DNA of 49,429 nt. Origin: a virus. The notes beneath the pieces were generated by a model. That model made no database searches. It was not told where the DNA came from and worked only from the letters and a program-made list of their open reading frames with translations. Every line of letters begins with the position of its first letter. Within the stretch, counting starts at the first letter, position 1. Both the position numbers and the translations under genes were made by a program. The stretch is from the IMG/VR virus record IMGVR_UViG_3300044712_000473, positions 1-49,429 of that record. The stretch is one strand, 5' to 3'. Positions 7,040 to 13,252 of this stretch are shown here, in pieces.

Positions 7040-7340
7040 GATTGACCGACGCAAGATCATCCCAGGAGACAAGTTACAAAACGAGATAGGGGATGTCTAC
7101 CTTTCGGAAGAAGGAATGAAGGGACTGAACCTAGCCCAGAAATTTTATCATGGTGAATCAAAGTCCTATGTAATTGATCGAGTCTTGCGTCGAGTCAACA
7201 TCCAGAAGGTCTACCTTCCGCTATCTCTAACAGCCCAGACGTTTACTTTCCTAAACGAAGAGAGCAAGAAGCGTGGCTACACAAGGGTAGAGGACTTGGT
7301 AGAAGCCACACTAGAAAGACTGAAAGATGGGCAATCCTAA
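7014..7340 (+). CDS. Hypothetical protein, 108 aa, GTG start
   Basis: The best frame begins at GTG 7014 inside the nuclease gene, with GAAG upstream. The protein has a basic N-terminal segment (WAKIDRRKIIPGDK) and a C-terminal helix with many charged residues (EESKKRGYTRVEDLVEATLERL), which resembles small DNA-binding helical proteins, but no defined helix-turn-helix can be claimed. Its end overlaps the next start by 14 bases. Confidence 0.65.
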   Translation: MAKPVTWAKIDRRKIIPGDKLQNEIGDVYLSEEGMKGLNLAQKFYHGESKSYVIDRVLRRVNIQKVYLPLSLTAQTFTFLNEESKKRGYTRVEDLVEATLERLKDGQS

Positions 7341-7524
7341 TACGCTACCGTGCCCGATTTGTTGGAACTACCCATTCGTTGAGGTGATGGAGAATGGGGT
7401 ACAGCGTTGTGTGTGTGGAGATGATTCGACCAGTCATATTCTGGTTGCCTTCCAAGGCAGGAACGAAGAGGAGGCAATCAACAACTGGAACAGGATCGTA
7501 AGAAAGGCGAAGACAAGACGATGA
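7327..7524 (+). CDS. Lar-like restriction-alleviation zinc protein, 65 aa
   Basis: LPCPIC at residues 7-12 (C9, C12), CVC at 28-30 and a C-terminal EEEAINNWNRIV segment match the Lar/YdaE-type layout of LPCPFCGG, a second cysteine pair and an AixxWNrR ending. Lar proteins were first described as antagonists of type I restriction, but many phage members are annotated only by similarity. The first pair lacks the usual glycines (CPICWN rather than CPFCGG). The next gene overlaps by ATGA. Confidence 0.7.
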   Translation: MGNPNTLPCPICWNYPFVEVMENGVQRCVCGDDSTSHILVAFQGRNEEEAINNWNRIVRKAKTRR

Positions 7525-7772
7525 CCAAGCGGAAAGATAAGTGGGAGTTCTTTGAGTGTGGACCAGATTACGTCTGGTACTACGGCAAGAAGCAGGTTGG
7601 CAGGATCTCTCTCAGGATTGAAGAACCAGACGCTGAGTTCCTTTGCTCGCTCTGGAACAAACAGCAGAACTGCTACAAAATTCTAGGTAAGGTTGACTCT
7701 CTTCAGAAAGCAAAAGAATACATGGAGTCCTTTACCTTTCAGAAGGCAACCACAATTGTGGATTTGGGTTAG
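7521..7772 (+). CDS. Hypothetical protein, 83 aa
   Basis: The start overlaps the Lar-like stop as ATGA. The product is aromatic-rich, with beta-prone segments (YVWYYGKKQVGRISLRI) and a C-terminal amphipathic helix (SLQKAKEYMESF). No family is recognised. The stop at 7772 borders the long structured intergenic region, whose outermost possible stem would involve the last bases of this gene. Confidence 0.65.
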   Translation: MTKRKDKWEFFECGPDYVWYYGKKQVGRISLRIEEPDAEFLCSLWNKQQNCYKILGKVDSLQKAKEYMESFTFQKATTIVDLG

Positions 7773-8085
7773 GCCTACCTGAGCCTTGGATCAGGCAGAG
7801 GAACAAGTAGTGCTGGCTGACCTCATGGTTCTTTGCTAGTTTGCCGACGCAGGGAATTGACTCTGCCGGTTGCGATCTCTTTGAACGCTGCTCCCAGGGC
7901 CAGCAACCTGGGGGTAGTAGATCGAATCCACGGGGGGAAAGGATAGACGCGAGAAGCGGTGGCGCCAGAGCTAACCAGTCGGGTATGACTCCCGGCTCCA
8001 TGCCAGCAATTAGCGGAACGATAGTGGTCGAAGTCATGACCGATCCCGTGAAATCCCCAACCCTCTGTACACATAGGAGACAAGC
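7773..8085 (+). ncRNA. Structured RNA candidate B in a 313-bp intergenic region
   Basis: No convincing gene fits here, and several stable stems do. CTGCTCCCAGG (7888-7898) pairs with CCTGGGGGTAG (7907-7917) over 11 positions including wobbles. GCAGGG/CTCTGC (7849-7854, 7861-7866), CCTGA/TCAGG (7778-7782, 7791-7795), GTCGGG/CCCGGC near 7978-7996 and an enclosing GCTAA/TTAGC are also present. GGATAGACG (7941-7949) and CCGTGAAATCCC (8046-8057) are shared with candidate A. The next gene has its own ribosome binding site (TAGGAGA), so this could be a free RNA or a leader. Class unknown. Confidence 0.5.
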
Positions 8086-8295
8086 ATGAGCGAATGGCAG
8101 AACATCTACTTCTGCTCGCCGGAACTCGTAGGGAAGATCGGCAGCCTGGCTCCTCTACCCTGCAAGATCTACGCTAGCGATAGGTTTGCGGAAGACTTCT
8201 GGATTGGGTTTGAGAGCGAAGATGAATTGGTCCGCTTCGTCAAGGCTGGCACCGACGCTCTGGTGAAAGAGTACGACAAGCACAAGGGGGAATAA
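8086..8295 (+). CDS. Hypothetical protein, 69 aa
   Basis: ATG 8086 follows TAGGAGA at proper spacing. The product is small, acidic and soluble-looking, with beta-prone NIYFCSPEL and FWIGFES segments and a C-terminal helix. No family is recognised. It is the first gene after structured region B, so it would be the gene controlled if B acts in cis. Confidence 0.7.
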   Translation: MSEWQNIYFCSPELVGKIGSLAPLPCKIYASDRFAEDFWIGFESEDELVRFVKAGTDALVKEYDKHKGE

Positions 8296-8520
8296 GTGGA
8301 AGAACTAAAGCCAGGGTACACGTACCTTCCCCCAGAAGAATGTCCCAAGTGTGGGTTTGCACCAAAAAGTAGTCTAGTGTTTACTTGTAAGTGCTTGTGC
8401 GATCCACCAATCGGTGCACTAGATAAATACTACCATCTCGAATGGACGTGTCGCTATTGTGGTTACCGTCACAAAACAATGACGAAAGATGAAGCAGAAA
8501 GATTAAACAAGGGGGAATAG
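8296..8520 (+). CDS. Zinc-ribbon protein, 74 aa, GTG start
   Basis: GTG at 8296 immediately follows the previous TAA, with AAGGGGGAA as a strong ribosome binding site. CPKCG near residue 16, a CKCLC group near residue 31 and CRYCGYRH near residue 52 form a clear multi-cysteine zinc-ribbon protein. Zinc ribbons of this kind usually bind nucleic acid or protein partners. The specific role is unknown. The next gene starts directly after its stop. Confidence 0.7.
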   Translation: MEELKPGYTYLPPEECPKCGFAPKSSLVFTCKCLCDPPIGALDKYYHLEWTCRYCGYRHKTMTKDEAERLNKGE

Positions 8521-8685
8521 ATGAAACTGAAGCTGCTTCCGTTTACGATTGGCTACTTCGGAATGATGATTGTGACCATGACCGCCATTCATCCGACGAT
8601 CTATACCTATATTTTCAATATTGGAGGATACCTCATATTCTGTGGTGCGATCTTGTGGTTCAACAGGACAAGGCACGAGGGGTGA
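8521..8685 (+). CDS. Small two-span membrane protein, 54 aa
   Basis: Translating from ATG 8521 gives 54 residues with two hydrophobic stretches, roughly residues 5-23 and 28-47, separated by a short IHPTIYTY turn and ending in a basic tail. AAGGGGGAAT just upstream is the ribosome binding site. It is adjacent to another small membrane protein (8688), so both may work at the inner membrane, for instance in lysis timing or superinfection exclusion, which is inference only. Confidence 0.6.
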   Translation: MKLKLLPFTIGYFGMMIVTMTAIHPTIYTYIFNIGGYLIFCGAILWFNRTRHEG

Positions 8686-8687
8686 GA

Positions 8688-8885
8688 ATGAAGTGGCCCG
8701 AACGCCTCTCGTTCCTCTTCATCATCGTTGCTCTGATGATTGCTCTTTTTGCTGCTTCTCTTGAGATTGCTCATCTGAATATCGTACTAGCAGAGAAGAG
8801 AATCGAATTGGAGAGATACACCAAACCAGTCAAAGCAATCCAACCTAGCTGGATACATGGCAAGGGACACCAAAAGGAAAAGTAA
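8688..8885 (+). CDS. Small N-terminally anchored membrane protein, 65 aa
   Basis: ATG 8688 follows GAGGGGTGAG. The first ten residues are polar, residues about 8-30 form one hydrophobic span (LSFLFIIVALMIALFAASLEI), and the remaining 35 are a charged helix and basic tail. The topology resembles small i-spanin-like or accessory membrane proteins, but the length is too short for a confident spanin call. The identified lysis genes lie elsewhere on the minus strand. Stop and next start overlap as TAATG. Confidence 0.65.
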   Translation: MKWPERLSFLFIIVALMIALFAASLEIAHLNIVLAEKRIELERYTKPVKAIQPSWIHGKGHQKEK

Positions 8886-9241
8886 TGGACCCAGACCGAG
8901 AGCGTTCGATCAAACAAATGAATGAGCGACTGATTAACGAAGCTCTCAACAAGGTGTGCGAAGAGTTTCGCAAAAGCTTTAGATACAAGCACAAGCGTCA
9001 AAAAGTGAAGTCTCCAGATGGCTCGCGACCTGACTTAACACTTAACCACGAACTGTTATTTGAGATCGGAATGCGCGAAGTCGTAATGAGGGCAGTTCAC
9101 AAAATGACTTGCATTCACGAGGACCAGACATATAAAGACGCAATGGACCTACTGGTGATGCTGAAGCGCGTCAAGACTCAGCTTGAATATGTGTTTGACG
9201 ATGGCCGCAAGTTTGACCTAGTTGAAAAAGAGGAGAACTAA
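8885..9241 (+). CDS. Hypothetical helical protein, 118 aa
   Basis: The start overlaps the previous stop as TAATG. The product is charged and helix-rich, with a basic stretch at about residues 31-45 (SFRYKHKRQKVK) and acidic C-terminus. No cysteine motif or membrane span is present. Possibly nucleic-acid binding because of the basic stretch. No family is recognised. Confidence 0.65.
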   Translation: MDPDRERSIKQMNERLINEALNKVCEEFRKSFRYKHKRQKVKSPDGSRPDLTLNHELLFEIGMREVVMRAVHKMTCIHEDQTYKDAMDLLVMLKRVKTQLEYVFDDGRKFDLVEKEEN

Positions 9242-9242
9242 C

Positions 9243-9431
9243 ATGGCAGGACGACCAGTTATTTGGCTACCAATTTTTTCTAAAAGGTTCCGGGAGCTTC
9301 TCGACCTGAACGAGATTACCAGGGAGTACGACGAGACGCTCAAGCAGCGCATTGTGGACATGGCAGTGCTTGCGTATGAGATGCTTCAGGACAAGAAGAA
9401 AGAGAAGTACGGAAAGCCAAAGGAGAAGTAG
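9243..9431 (+). CDS. Hypothetical protein, 62 aa
   Basis: ATG 9243 is favoured because AGGAGAA lies just upstream. An in-frame ATG at 9222 would overlap the previous gene. The small protein starts AGRPVIWLPIF and ends in a strongly basic/acidic helical tail. Function unknown. Confidence 0.65.
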   Translation: MAGRPVIWLPIFSKRFRELLDLNEITREYDETLKQRIVDMAVLAYEMLQDKKKEKYGKPKEK

Positions 9432-9433
9432 AG

Positions 9434-9829
9434 ATGACAGCCAAGAAACAGCCGTCAGGAAAACACGGAACACTTACTTCGAGAATCAATGATTTCGAAC
9501 TGATTCTGAAATGGTGTACACGAGAAGTCGGAACACTTAAACTAACAGCATCGAAAGCAAAACTTGATAGTCTTGATGCAAATTATAATTGGCTGGTAGA
9601 AAGAATCAATACGCATAGTAGCAGACTCAGCACACTGATCGACCGACTCAACGACCAGCTTATTGAGGATCGGAAGTGGGCAAAGAAGATTGAGGATCGT
9701 CTCATGGTTCTTGAAACTCGGCCAACCTTTCCTTTCTCTTGTCCGTACTACTCTCTCCCTACGATCACAACCAGCACTCCTGTTTGGACTTACGGAAATA
9801 CGGGAACTACAGGAACTACCATCAAGTAG
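9434..9829 (+). CDS. Coiled-coil protein with Thr/Gly-rich tail, 131 aa
   Basis: The start lies two bases after the previous stop. Residues about 15-95 look like a helical coiled coil with repeated Leu/Ile and charged residues. The last 30 residues are Pro/Thr/Gly/Tyr-rich and include a GNTGTTGTT repeat, which looks disordered. Not recognised; a small structural or oligomerising accessory protein is possible. Confidence 0.65.
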   Translation: MTAKKQPSGKHGTLTSRINDFELILKWCTREVGTLKLTASKAKLDSLDANYNWLVERINTHSSRLSTLIDRLNDQLIEDRKWAKKIEDRLMVLETRPTFPFSCPYYSLPTITTSTPVWTYGNTGTTGTTIK

Positions 9830-9838
9830 GGGAGGATC

Positions 9839-10195
9839 ATGAGAAGTGATGATGACTTGTTGTCGAGGGCCATACTTGGAGCCAAAGTCCAGCAACTCTG
9901 GGGCGAAAAGAGAAGGTATTATCTCTACGCTTGTGGAGAGAGAGCTGATGGAACGCTGGTTTATTCTCCCAATCATTCCGTACAAGGACAGCCATGTCCT
10001 ACTGGTCATGCCGAGGCCAGGGTCGTCAGAAAACTGGGACGACATGGCCGCATTGCAGTCGCTAGGGTACGAAGAGATGGGAGCATCGGGTGTGCAAGAC
10101 CTTGCGAATCATGCCTGTCGCTTCTACACAAAGCCAAAGTAAGAGAGGTGTACTACACAACCAGGGAGAACGAATGGGGAGTAATTCGTTTGTAG
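9839..10195 (+). CDS. Cytidine-deaminase-fold protein, 118 aa
   Basis: The zinc-dependent deaminase signature is clear: HAE at residues 57-59 (zinc ligand H57, proton-shuttle E59) and PCESC at 88-92 (C89, C92), with a helix after each. The length suits a compact single-domain deaminase. Known members act on free cytidine or dCMP nucleotides, on RNA or on DNA bases; substrate cannot be told here. With no thymidylate synthase or kinase genes nearby, a nucleotide-pool role is less certain. GGGGAGG upstream supports the start. Confidence 0.75.
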   Translation: MRSDDDLLSRAILGAKVQQLWGEKRRYYLYACGERADGTLVYSPNHSVQGQPCPTGHAEARVVRKLGRHGRIAVARVRRDGSIGCARPCESCLSLLHKAKVREVYYTTRENEWGVIRL

Positions 10196-10245
10196 GGATA
10201 CGAGAAGTTGCCAAGACCGAAGATCTAATTAAAGGGAACAACAAG

Positions 10246-10428
10246 ATGGACACGACGCAGAAGATCTACATGGTTGCGATTATTGACCGACCGAAGAATG
10301 GTGATCCTTTCATTGTTCTTAATCCTGTTGCGTTTCTTGCCAGTTCAGAATCTAATGCTATCGCCCAGGCTAGTTCGGGCATTGGTAAGATCACTCCCAC
10401 TATGGAGTTCATCGTCCGCCCTTTTTGA
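10246..10428 (+). CDS. Hypothetical protein, 60 aa
   Basis: I prefer ATG 10246 (AAAGGGA upstream). An in-frame ATG at 10174 also has a good GGGAG site but overlaps the deaminase gene by 22 bases. The short protein has a hydrophobic beta strand (IYMVAIID) and a small helix (ESNAIAQASS), and could be a compact alpha/beta domain. Function unknown. Confidence 0.6.
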   Translation: MDTTQKIYMVAIIDRPKNGDPFIVLNPVAFLASSESNAIAQASSGIGKITPTMEFIVRPF

Positions 10429-10437
10429 AGAACCAAC

Positions 10438-10452
10438 TTGATAAAGTATCAA
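10438..10452. promoter_or_regulatory. Palindrome TTGATA-AAG-TATCAA before groES
   Basis: A perfect 6-bp inverted repeat with a three-base spacer lies in the 94-bp gap before the GroES gene. It has the size of a small dimeric operator, and TTGATA could also act as a weak -35 box, though no good -10 sits 17 bases downstream. Function not shown. Confidence 0.4.
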
Positions 10453-10522
10453 ACTGCTGCAGACTTCTAACCGAGAGTTATAGGTCCAAGTTTCATGATG
10501 CACTGAGAAAGGGTGAGATCTA

Positions 10523-10816
10523 ATGCAGGTAATCCCACTTCACGATCGGGTACTTCTGTCGAGAATTGATGATACACCACTCAAGACAGAGGCGGGTATC
10601 CACATTCCAGAGACAGCCAAAGAGAAACCCATGAAGGCTCTCGTTGTAGCGGTAGGAACTGGACGAGTGACCGATGAAGGCTCCATCCTTCCGCTTGATG
10701 TACGGGTAGGAGACACGATTCTCATGGGGAAGTACTCGGGCACGGACATCAAGATTGATGACCAGGAGTACGTCATCATGCGGGAAGGAGAGATCCTGGC
10801 AATCATCCGGAAGTAG
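10523..10816 (+). CDS. groES: GroES-family co-chaperonin, 97 aa
   Basis: It matches GroES in length (97 aa) and layout: LHDRVLLSRID at the N-terminus, a mobile loop around residues 17-35 with the GroEL-contacting hydrophobic triplet IHI, VVAVGTGRV, the roof loop, VRVGDTILMGKYSGTDIKIDDQEYVIMREGEILAII at the C-terminus. GroES caps GroEL during folding. T4 Gp31 and RB49 CocO are phage cases that help fold capsid proteins. No GroEL is present, so it would work with host GroEL. GAAAGGGTGAG upstream supports the start. A second, modified GroES-like gene lies only 300 bases downstream on the other strand. Confidence 0.9.
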   Translation: MQVIPLHDRVLLSRIDDTPLKTEAGIHIPETAKEKPMKALVVAVGTGRVTDEGSILPLDVRVGDTILMGKYSGTDIKIDDQEYVIMREGEILAIIRK

Positions 10817-10831
10817 AACTATAATGGAAGG

Positions 10832-11383
10832 ATGCTAAGACTCTTCCTTCCAGACCAACCGCCTTCCGGCAAGAACTCCATCATCATCACAAAGCAGGGG
10901 CACCGTATCCCAGGCAAGCGTTTCGTTCTGTGGCGAGATAAGATGTTCGAAGCTCTCGACCTACAGATCAGCCGGGATCGGTGCCCTTACTTTACTTCTG
11001 AAGTAGACATAACGATCCATTACCAAAAGGGCGACCTCCGTCGTCGGGATGTACCCGGCATGGAGGACGCCCTTTTTCATTTGCTGGAACGCTATGGTGT
11101 GGTTCCAGATGATAAATTTTTTGTGAATGTTACATGGGTGAAAGGGTGGGCAGAGTATCCTGGGCTTTGGATACAGGTAGAGGAAGCATCACTATCGGTG
11201 CCTGTACCTTGGCAGCCGGCCCCAGATTTACTAGCACTTCGTACTGGTTCACTATCAGCAGATCTTCAGAAAGAAAGAAAGAGTATCCGCAGTGGCCTGC
11301 CCACCCAGCTAGAACTACTCGATCTCCTTCCTTCATCGGCATCGGCTCGCGTAGATCCTTCCAGTAAACGGGCTGGTAAGTAG
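10832..11383 (+). CDS. rusA: RusA-type Holliday-junction resolvase, 183 aa
   Basis: The first ~118 residues match RusA: PPSGKNS (9-15), then RRRD (70-73), E78-D79, GVVPDDKFF (89-97) and a closing strand GLWIQVE. RusA enzymes cut four-way junctions as dimers using conserved aspartates and lysine, here probably D73, D79, D94 or D95, and K96. Phages use them to resolve recombination and replication intermediates before packaging. About 65 residues beyond the usual RusA length have no RusA features and lie antisense to the convergent GroES-like gene (overlap 11130-11383), so the tail may be a read-through without function. TGGAAGG abuts the start. Confidence 0.8.
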   Translation: MLRLFLPDQPPSGKNSIIITKQGHRIPGKRFVLWRDKMFEALDLQISRDRCPYFTSEVDITIHYQKGDLRRRDVPGMEDALFHLLERYGVVPDDKFFVNVTWVKGWAEYPGLWIQVEEASLSVPVPWQPAPDLLALRTGSLSADLQKERKSIRSGLPTQLELLDLLPSSASARVDPSSKRAGK

Positions 11384-11717
11384 CCGGCTCCAGTTCCCCT
11401 ACACGCCAGTCTCCTTTACCGACAGCCAGGACTACTGCTGTGTGGAGATCTCGCTCCCTTGGGTCATAGGTGGCTTCGAGATAGCCCTTCCCGTTGCACC
11501 TGTGGCACTCGACATCTTCCCAACGATTGATGCGTTGGTTGTCCTCTTCATAAATCGGTACGCCAAAACCGCCTTCTCCTTGGCATTGCCGACACGTCTG
11601 CTTCGATACAGCTACGGTTGGGAGTTCGATACCGTCGAGGTAGTGGGTAGGTTTTGGGTCTAGTTTAACCAGAACCCTACCGCCGAGGGGTTCAATCGTA
11701 GTTGGTTCGATGTTCAT
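11130..11717 (-). CDS. GroES-like protein with DnaJ-type zinc-finger insertion, 195 aa
   Basis: The GroES frame is split: EPLGGRVLVKLD (9-20) and a mobile-loop-like segment with triplet IEL (30-32) come first, then TCRQCQGEGG and ECHRCNGKGY, with C42, C45, C71 and C74 in CxxCxGxG form as in the DnaJ zinc-binding domain, then HTAVVLAVGKG (92-102), MKEGDRVVLAG and a GroES-like C-terminus ending about residue 164 plus a 30-residue tail. It lies last in the minus-strand late operon. It may be a GroEL partner specialised for a virion protein, or a non-chaperonin relative. It overlaps the resolvase gene on the other strand. Confidence 0.75.
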   Translation of the reverse strand: MNIEPTTIEPLGGRVLVKLDPKPTHYLDGIELPTVAVSKQTCRQCQGEGGFGVPIYEEDNQRINRWEDVECHRCNGKGYLEATYDPRERDLHTAVVLAVGKGDWRVGELEPATYQPVYWKDLREPMPMKEGDRVVLAGWAGHCGYSFFLSEDLLIVNQYEVLVNLGPAAKVQAPIVMLPLPVSKAQDTLPTLSPM

Positions 11718-12005
11718 TTACTTGCCGTCTTCCTTGCCGCGAAGAAGGCTAAGGCCGAAATGTCCACCCATAGCAGTCACTAGGGCACCAAGAATGGTAA
11801 GGATCTCCTGGATCGTAAGGCCATCCTGTCCATAATCAACAATACCAAGAGTAAGGGCAGCAACCACAGCAAGGGCAATAGGTCCCCAAGGCGAAAGGTA
11901 CTTGTTGAAGATTGCTTCGAGCCACGGAGACTTCTTAATGGCCTGAGTAATTGCATAGATCTTTCCTGCGAGCACTAGGATCGCAGCCCCAATCGGGATA
12001 ACCAT
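11718..12005 (-). CDS. Holin-like membrane protein, 95 aa
   Basis: Three hydrophobic segments, about residues 3-19, 40-57 and 66-86, with short charged ends and a basic C-terminus. This size and topology fit a holin, which opens the inner membrane at lysis. It lies in the late operon right after a secreted protein and two genes after an M15-type endolysin, which supports the role. Sequence family was not recognised. Its start immediately follows the upstream stop (minus strand). Confidence 0.6.
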   Translation of the reverse strand: MVIPIGAAILVLAGKIYAITQAIKKSPWLEAIFNKYLSPWGPIALAVVAALTLGIVDYGQDGLTIQEILTILGALVTAMGGHFGLSLLRGKEDGK

Positions 12006-12404
12006 TTATTCACTCCTCTTGTGTTTCATGTTTAGTGGGGGTTCGTACACATACCTGGGAACCAGCTTGATCGTTGTGTCACACATAACATAAGGTGGAG
12101 AAACAGGATAAGCAAGCTCGCATTCCCAACGTGGGTAAGTATACGACGGGAAGTAGAACTTAGAAAGCACGTCGACCTCTACAAGATTAACCTCCTCTCC
12201 TACCTCAACGTAATCAGTTTCGAAACAACCACCAGCGTCAGTGTAACCCTGGGCAATGATGCCTCCGCTGACTCGAACGGTTACATCAGCACCAGCCACA
12301 GTTCCCATTGTATCGCCATTCACGACACAAAAGGAAAGGGCGGTAGCCCCCCAACCAGCAGAGGCGACAAGCAGACAGAGACAGAAAAGAGCAAAGCGTT
12401 TCAT
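12006..12404 (-). CDS. Secreted protein with signal peptide and Ig-like fold, 132 aa
   Basis: Residues 1-24 form a typical Sec signal peptide: MKR, hydrophobic core FALFCLCLLVASA, and a cleavage region near GWGATA. The mature part has GTVAGADVTVRVSGGIIAQGYTDAGGCF, resembling a carboxypeptidase-regulatory/Ig-like beta domain, and three further cysteines that could form disulfides. It overlaps the endolysin stop by four bases. A periplasmic lysis helper or an envelope-directed protein is plausible; no standard spanin features were seen. Confidence 0.6.
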   Translation of the reverse strand: MKRFALFCLCLLVASAGWGATALSFCVVNGDTMGTVAGADVTVRVSGGIIAQGYTDAGGCFETDYVEVGEEVNLVEVDVLSKFYFPSYTYPRWECELAYPVSPPYVMCDTTIKLVPRYVYEPPLNMKHKRSE

Positions 12405-12805
12405 GAGCGAGCCTCCTTACGAGTGATCTGGACGTGATAGTGGGGAGCAGTTCCGTGGTCAAGAGGAGGAACACGAGGCATGTTCTTCAGCCCAGTATCC
12501 CAAGTCTTGTTTACTTTTTCTCTAATAAATTCCTCTGCGTTCTTGCTTGATCCGTTGACTCGTAGGTCTACAGCTCGCCATTCGCAGTGAGTCTGGGAAG
12601 TGCTGAGAGCATCAGCATTCTCTTGCTTGTCTCGGTAGATGCACGTCACGACCGTCTTGTTCCTCAGCATCTCCCACCGCTTAGCAGCCACATCAATGAC
12701 GATCTTCTTCAACAGCTGGTTCATACTGGGTGAATCCCATTCTGCTTTAATGCGCTCTGTCTTGAACGACAGTAGCTCTTCTCCAATCACTTCTTTGCCT
12801 CCCAT
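12401..12805 (-). CDS. M15-type peptidase, probable endolysin, 134 aa
   Basis: The M15/VanY-like zinc peptidase motifs are SxTHCEWRAVDLRV, with H73 and D80, and HYHVQI with H122 and H124 near the C-terminus. These supply the metal ligands and catalytic groups of D-Ala-D-Ala-type peptidases. Phage endolysins of the T5 Lys type are this short and cut the peptide bridges of peptidoglycan. Flanking membrane and secreted proteins fit a lysis cassette. The start at 12805 lies inside the upstream gene with AGGTGA upstream. Confidence 0.7.
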   Translation of the reverse strand: MGGKEVIGEELLSFKTERIKAEWDSPSMNQLLKKIVIDVAAKRWEMLRNKTVVTCIYRDKQENADALSTSQTHCEWRAVDLRVNGSSKNAEEFIREKVNKTWDTGLKNMPRVPPLDHGTAPHYHVQITRKEARS

Positions 12806-13014
12806 TCACCTTCATCTAGATCTAGATTGGCCATTGCAATTCTATCCTTTGGTAGATCCCAGCCCGGCTGTCCGATTCTACTCTTGTCCTCTTCCCTTTG
12901 GCGTCGGCTAGAGAGCATGTTGATGAGGCTGGCTAGAACTTCTGGGTCCATATCCCGCATTCGAGCCTGCCGAGATAGCGGTAGCTCTTCAACGCTGCTT
13001 GGTTTCTTTTTCAT
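12787..13014 (-). CDS. Hypothetical charged protein, 75 aa
   Basis: A small helical, Arg/Glu-rich protein between the membrane protein at 12989 and the endolysin. It overlaps both neighbours (26 and 19 bases), typical of a compact lysis operon. No membrane span or signal peptide is seen. Role unknown. Confidence 0.6.
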   Translation of the reverse strand: MKKKPSSVEELPLSRQARMRDMDPEVLASLINMLSSRRQREEDKSRIGQPGWDLPKDRIAMANLDLDEGEWEAKK

Positions 13015-13252
13015 CTTTCATCTCGATGGGACAAAGCCCCGGAGATCTTTCGATCATTACCCTGACCGCAGTCATCGCTTCGGTCACACCACGAATAACG
13101 GTATTCGTTTCATGAATCAGGTTCTGGAGAGCGACGTTCTGCTCTTCCACTCTCTTCGCTAGCACTTCAATCTGCCTCCCGATAAAGTAAAAAGCAATGA
13201 TTACAATAGGGATCTGTGCGCCAATGGTGATCAATTCCTTGAGGTCCAACAC
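12989..13252 (-). CDS. Membrane-anchored coiled-coil protein, 87 aa, GTG start
   Basis: GTG at 13252, overlapping the upstream TAG as TAGTG and preceded by AGGAGG at suitable spacing, is better supported than the in-frame GTG at 13270. A hydrophobic span (ITIGAQIPIVIIAFYFI, about residues 8-25) is followed by a coiled-coil helix. The layout resembles type III holin-like or i-spanin-like phage proteins. Its place next to the endolysin supports a lysis role, still by inference. Confidence 0.6.
   Translation of the reverse strand: MLDLKELITIGAQIPIVIIAFYFIGRQIEVLAKRVEEQNVALQNLIHETNTVIRGVTEAMTAVRVMIERSPGLCPIEMKDEKETKQR

Noticed and set aside
7841-8089. Open frame of about 82 codons in region B
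   Set aside because: Composition looks random, no ribosome binding site was seen, and strong RNA stems and the shared blocks give a better explanation.
10820-10825. TATAAT just before the resolvase gene
   Set aside because: The -35 region is poor and the predicted start would fall on the ATG, so this is probably chance.
11718-13252. Rz/Rz1-type spanin pair
   Set aside because: One membrane-anchored coiled-coil protein is present, but no lipobox-bearing small outer-membrane partner was found.
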